Source: Burkholderiales bacterium (GTDB lineage Bacteria; Pseudomonadota; Gammaproteobacteria; Burkholderiales; Burkholderiaceae_D). Taken from it: 64,000 nt of DNA. This document shows positions 60,802 to 64,000 of the stretch, piece after piece. The position numbers and the translations under genes are program-made. How positions within the stretch are numbered: the first letter of the stretch is position 1; each line of letters starts with the position of its first letter. The notes under the pieces are model-generated. The model made no database searches, was not told the origin of the DNA, and was given only the letters and a program-made list of their open reading frames with translations. The DNA is taken from contig JACQDX010000148.1 in assembly GCA_016200895.1 (NCBI GenBank), forward strand, positions 33,986 through 97,985. Direction: 5' to 3'.

Positions 60802-62819
60802 GCACCATGAAATCGCCAGTCTTCCGCACCATACTCTCTCGCGACAAGGCAGATACCCTGCTGCTGATCTTTGCCTGTCTCTTTGTACTCTTGCCTCACG
60901 CAGATCATGTCAAATGGTGGGTGAATGCCTCTTGTGCCCTCCTGTTATTGTGGCGGGGCTGGCTGACACTGAGTGGTCGCCGCCTGCCAGCAGCCTGGTT
61001 GCTACTGCCTGTTGCAGTCATGATGATGGCAGGTGTGTATCTGACGCACAGGACTTTTTTTGGCAGAGAAGCTGGTGTCACCATGCTGGTCTTGCTGCTG
61101 ACTTGCAAGCTCCTGGAAATGCACGCCAAGCGTGATTTGTTCGTGGTGATTTTCCTTGGTTTCTTTTTATTGCTGACCAGTTTCTTTTATCAGCAAACCA
61201 TCTTTGCCGCCATACTGACACTGACTGGCTTATGCCTGCTGCTGACTGCGCAACTGTCCTTTCATTACACTGGTGTAGTACCACCATTATTGCAAAGACT
61301 CAAACTGGGGGCCAGCATACTTGGGTTGGCAATTCCATTGACCATCATCGCCTTTGTGCTGTTCCCACGCATACAGGGGCCATTATGGGGCTTGCCGGGC
61401 GATGCGCAATCTGGACGCAGCGGGCTATCAAGCTCTATGTCGCCGGGCAATATCAGCGAACTGGCCCAGTCTGAAGAAATTGCCTTTCGCGTCAAGTTCG
61501 ATAAATTCATTCCTGCCAAACCCCAGCTTTACTGGCGCGGCATCGTCATGAATCAATTCGATGGACGTAGCTGGTCACAGGAAGAAAAAAGGTCTTCCTA
61601 TAAAACCGATCAGGATAAGAACTGGATCAAGTATGGAGGCCAGGCCATACATCAGGAAATCACGCTGGAAGCGAATGGACAAAACTGGTTATTCGCACTG
61701 GACATGCCAGCAGGTAAGCCAGAGTTGGAAGCGAACACAGGCACCGTTGCCATCATCAATAAGCTGATGGAGACGCGGCGCGAACAAGCCACAAATGAAA
61801 GACTCAAATACGCGATAGCGTCTTACACCAGCTATACCCTGGAGGCAGCAAGCAGCCGGGAAATGATGGCGGATTCACTGAAACTGCCAGAAGGGTACAA
61901 CCCACGCACCCTGGCTTTTGCTGCCACATTACGCCAGCAGTATTCAGATGATATGCAACTGATTTGGGCGATACTCAATTATTTTCGTCGCGAAACTTAT
62001 TCTTACACGCTGGAACCGCCACGCCTTGGTAAAAACAGCGCCGATGAATTTTTGTTTGACACCAAGGCGGGCTTTTGCGAACACTACGCCAGCGCCTTTG
62101 TCTTGCTGATGCGCGCTGCCAATATTCCAGCGCGGGTAGTGGCTGGCTATCAGGGTGGCAATCTGAATTCTGTTGATGGTTACCTGGAAATTCGCCAATC
62201 AGATGCCCATGCCTGGGCCGAAGTCTGGCTGGAGGGTAAGGGTTGGATCAGGGTGGACCCGACTGCAGCCGTCGCACCTGAAAGGGTACAACGCTCCCTC
62301 AATTATGCGGTACCGCGTCAGGGTCTGGCCGGGCTGATGAATCTGAGCCCGGATGGGATTTCTTTTTTTAATCAGGTGCGCATGCAATGGAGCGCCGTCA
62401 ACAATTCATGGAATCAGTGGGTATTGAATTACAACCAAAATACCCAAAGGAACCTCTTGAATTCCCTGGGTTTCATGAAAGTAGACTGGGCACAACTGAC
62501 CTTGTTATTCTTTATTGCCACCAGCCTGATACTGGGCCTGATCGCTCTGCCGCTAATTCGTAACCGGCCACGTATCACAGCGCTTGATAAGCTATACTTT
62601 TCATTCTGTCGCAAGATGGAAAAAAAGACCGCAGCACGCGCTTTGCATGAAGGGCCAAAAGCCTATCTGGAAAGATTGCGCAGCAACCTGCCCGCAGCTG
62701 AATTTGAGAACGTTGAACGTTTTCTGACACTGTATGCAAGTGCCCGCTACGGCAAAAACCCAGGCCCGGAAAGCACGCTGATCCGGCGTTTGAAAACCTT
62801 GCTGGCCGCGTGCCGCTAA
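60798..62819 (+). CDS. TgpA-like membrane transglutaminase-fold protein
   Basis: 673 residues from the ATG at 60798, which overlaps the DUF58 stop by four bases. About seven membrane helices (to residue ~190), a large periplasmic domain, and a last membrane helix near 565-585. The papain-like triad is present: Cys in TKAGFCEHYASAF, His in SDAHAWAEVW and Asp in IRVDPTAAV. TgpA-type proteins occur with MoxR and DUF58 and are essential or important in some Pseudomonas. Whether it cross-links or cleaves is not settled. The operon context is complete here. Confidence 0.92.
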   Translation: MSTMKSPVFRTILSRDKADTLLLIFACLFVLLPHADHVKWWVNASCALLLLWRGWLTLSGRRLPAAWLLLPVAVMMMAGVYLTHRTFFGREAGVTMLVLLLTCKLLEMHAKRDLFVVIFLGFFLLLTSFFYQQTIFAAILTLTGLCLLLTAQLSFHYTGVVPPLLQRLKLGASILGLAIPLTIIAFVLFPRIQGPLWGLPGDAQSGRSGLSSSMSPGNISELAQSEEIAFRVKFDKFIPAKPQLYWRGIVMNQFDGRSWSQEEKRSSYKTDQDKNWIKYGGQAIHQEITLEANGQNWLFALDMPAGKPELEANTGTVAIINKLMETRREQATNERLKYAIASYTSYTLEAASSREMMADSLKLPEGYNPRTLAFAATLRQQYSDDMQLIWAILNYFRRETYSYTLEPPRLGKNSADEFLFDTKAGFCEHYASAFVLLMRAANIPARVVAGYQGGNLNSVDGYLEIRQSDAHAWAEVWLEGKGWIRVDPTAAVAPERVQRSLNYAVPRQGLAGLMNLSPDGISFFNQVRMQWSAVNNSWNQWVLNYNQNTQRNLLNSLGFMKVDWAQLTLLFFIATSLILGLIALPLIRNRPRITALDKLYFSFCRKMEKKTAARALHEGPKAYLERLRSNLPAAEFENVERFLTLYASARYGKNPGPESTLIRRLKTLLAACR

Positions 62820-62836
62820 TTTTTTATTGACGTATT

Positions 62837-63979
62837 TTGATCTCACTGACCACACCTGCATCAAACCAGCCCAGCACATTGCTGAAAGGCGTTTACTCCC
62901 TCATCATCGCTGCCGCCCTGCTCACTGCGGGCGAGGTGCATGCCACAGGAAAAAAACATACGAAAAAAGCGGCGGCGAATGTTGCCACTTCAGCTCCGGC
63001 TGCCAAAGCTAAAAAAGATGAAGGCCATTTTGAGCAATGGAAGGAAGTATCCAGCTTCATTTCTGAAATGGTCAGCAAACATGGCTACACAGAAGCAGAG
63101 TTGAAAACCATCTTCAAGCAGGCAAAGTACATAGAAACTGCCAGACAATTGATGCGCCCTGCTCCTGCAGGCAAACCAAAGAACTGGAAAGCATACCGCG
63201 CCCGCTTTGTCGAACCTTACCGTATTGAAGCCGGCATCGCCTTCTGGGATAAATATACCGATGCGCTGGCAAAAGCTGAGCAGGAATATGGCGTGCCGCC
63301 AGAAATCATCGTCGGCCTGATTGGTGTCGAAACTATCTTCGGCAAACAGACTGGTGGCTTTCGCGTGATGGATGTACTGACTACGCTGGCCTTCGATTAT
63401 CCCGATACGCCTACTCGTGACATGCGCATGCAATTTTTCCGTGATGAACTGGAAAACATGTTGCTGATGTCCAGAGAAGCCTCACTCGATCCTTTTGTCT
63501 TTAAAGGTTCTTATGCAGGCGCGATAGGCTGGCCGCAATTCATGCCTGGCAGCATCAGGAAATATGCAGTGGACTTTGATGGTGACGGCAAAATCAATCT
63601 GACTGATTCGCCTGTTGATGCCATAGGCAGCGTCGCCCACTATCTCGCAGTGCATGGCTGGAAGCGTAATTTGCCCATCGCCTTCCCTGCCACTCTGGCG
63701 CTGAATGAAAAAAGTGAACAACTCAATACTGCGCTGGGGAAAGGTTTGCAGGCCAGTTATCAGTTGCAGGATTTAAAAGCCATCGCGACAACAGCCAGTA
63801 GCGAAGCACCAACAAACATCCAATATGGTCTTGTCGATCTACAAAATGGCAACGACGCAACAGAATACTGGCTGGCAACAGAGAACTTTTTTGCCATCAC
63901 GCTGTACAACCGCAGCTATTTTTACGCAATGTCAGTCTTTGACTTGGGGCGCGTCATCGCTGCGGCCAGACAAAAATAA
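62837..63979 (+). CDS. mltB: Membrane-bound lytic murein transglycosylase B
   Basis: About 380 residues, MltB family. The only in-frame starts before the conserved part are TTG codons (62837 or 62879); neither has a good ribosome site, and the second would give the signal peptide LLKGVYSLIIAAALLTAG more neatly. The catalytic glutamate is in GLIGVETIFGKQTGG, with the family block SYAGAIGWPQFMPGSIRKYAVDFDG further on (given as GAIGWPQFMPGS). No lipobox is seen, so it is periplasmic rather than anchored. It cleaves peptidoglycan glycan strands to 1,6-anhydro ends. It begins 17 bases after the transglutaminase gene and may be co-transcribed. Confidence 0.9.
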   Translation: MISLTTPASNQPSTLLKGVYSLIIAAALLTAGEVHATGKKHTKKAAANVATSAPAAKAKKDEGHFEQWKEVSSFISEMVSKHGYTEAELKTIFKQAKYIETARQLMRPAPAGKPKNWKAYRARFVEPYRIEAGIAFWDKYTDALAKAEQEYGVPPEIIVGLIGVETIFGKQTGGFRVMDVLTTLAFDYPDTPTRDMRMQFFRDELENMLLMSREASLDPFVFKGSYAGAIGWPQFMPGSIRKYAVDFDGDGKINLTDSPVDAIGSVAHYLAVHGWKRNLPIAFPATLALNEKSEQLNTALGKGLQASYQLQDLKAIATTASSEAPTNIQYGLVDLQNGNDATEYWLATENFFAITLYNRSYFYAMSVFDLGRVIAAARQK

Positions 63980-64000
63980 TTCGTACTCAAGTCGGTTAGA

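Noticed and set aside
58878..62819. MoxR-DUF58-transglutaminase operon as a new system
   Set aside because: It is a widespread, already described gene arrangement and all parts look normal here.
1..64000. tRNA, rRNA, prophage, intact insertion sequence or CRISPR array
   Set aside because: None was recognised on reading both strands; a tRNA or covariance scan was not possible, so small RNAs other than the riboswitch may be missed.

Overview
The window looks like chromosomal DNA of a betaproteobacterium of the Burkholderiales, most probably Oxalobacteraceae (an Undibacterium-like genome). This is inferred from the GroES/GroEL sequences, the CIRCE-controlled groESL operon, GluQ, the MoxR/DUF58/transglutaminase operon, the mix of LysR-controlled exporters, and a base composition near 50 % GC. 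No replication origin, rRNA, tRNA, CRISPR array, intact insertion sequence or prophage was seen. The content is typical of a free-living, signal-rich environmental bacterium.

Layout. 1-2915 (minus): the end of a small biosynthetic operon with an AurF-like diiron oxygenase, an acyl carrier protein and a reductase/hydrolase fusion that runs off the left edge. 3439-6884: an ECF42-type sigma factor followed by its usual companions (a DGPF/YCII protein and three VOC proteins, two of them tandem paralogues) and a remnant of an alpha/beta hydrolase. 7094-12008: esterase, flavodoxin-like reductase, pirin with a divergent LysR regulator, and GluQ. 12072-16239: two secreted proteins of unknown role, then a c-di-GMP-I (GEMM) riboswitch in front of a lipoprotein-type S53 (sedolisin) peptidase. 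16279-16933: broken copper-resistance genes. 16978-18689: a divergent ArgO exporter and ArgP-like regulator.

18670-31771 is a signalling island. A periplasmic binding protein is translationally coupled to a diguanylate cyclase. Divergently there is a REC-PAS-histidine kinase, a very large kinase with a c-type haem-binding sensor and three receiver domains, CheR- and CheB-like enzymes, and a multi-receiver hybrid kinase interrupted by one in-frame TAA. Together with the riboswitch this suggests strong use of c-di-GMP and methylation-linked phosphorelays.

31871-33660 carries a CoaE-like kinase and a CoaD-HD fusion behind a long perfect inverted repeat. 33909-45429 holds a Tat-exported phospholipase C, groESL, a VOC protein, a tautomerase with a TetR regulator and clustered palindromes, an OPT peptide transporter, TapT (DTW domain) and a repeat-bearing lipoprotein. 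45527-53624 contains a rhomboid protease, a TolA/TonB-like protein with Gln-Ala repeats, 4-hydroxyproline epimerase, a branched-chain-type binding protein, and PAS-AraC and GntR regulators. 54181-63979 contains crotonase plus RbgA, an NTF2-like protein, GNAT plus deacetylase, the MoxR-DUF58-TgpA operon and MltB.

A composite hairpin-rich intergenic repeat occurs twice, in opposite orientations, at about 8128-8570 and 53680-54062. The observations most worth following are the diiron/ACP/reductase cluster, the signalling island with its premature stop, the riboswitch-protease pair, the CoaE/CoaD-HD pair and the composite repeat.
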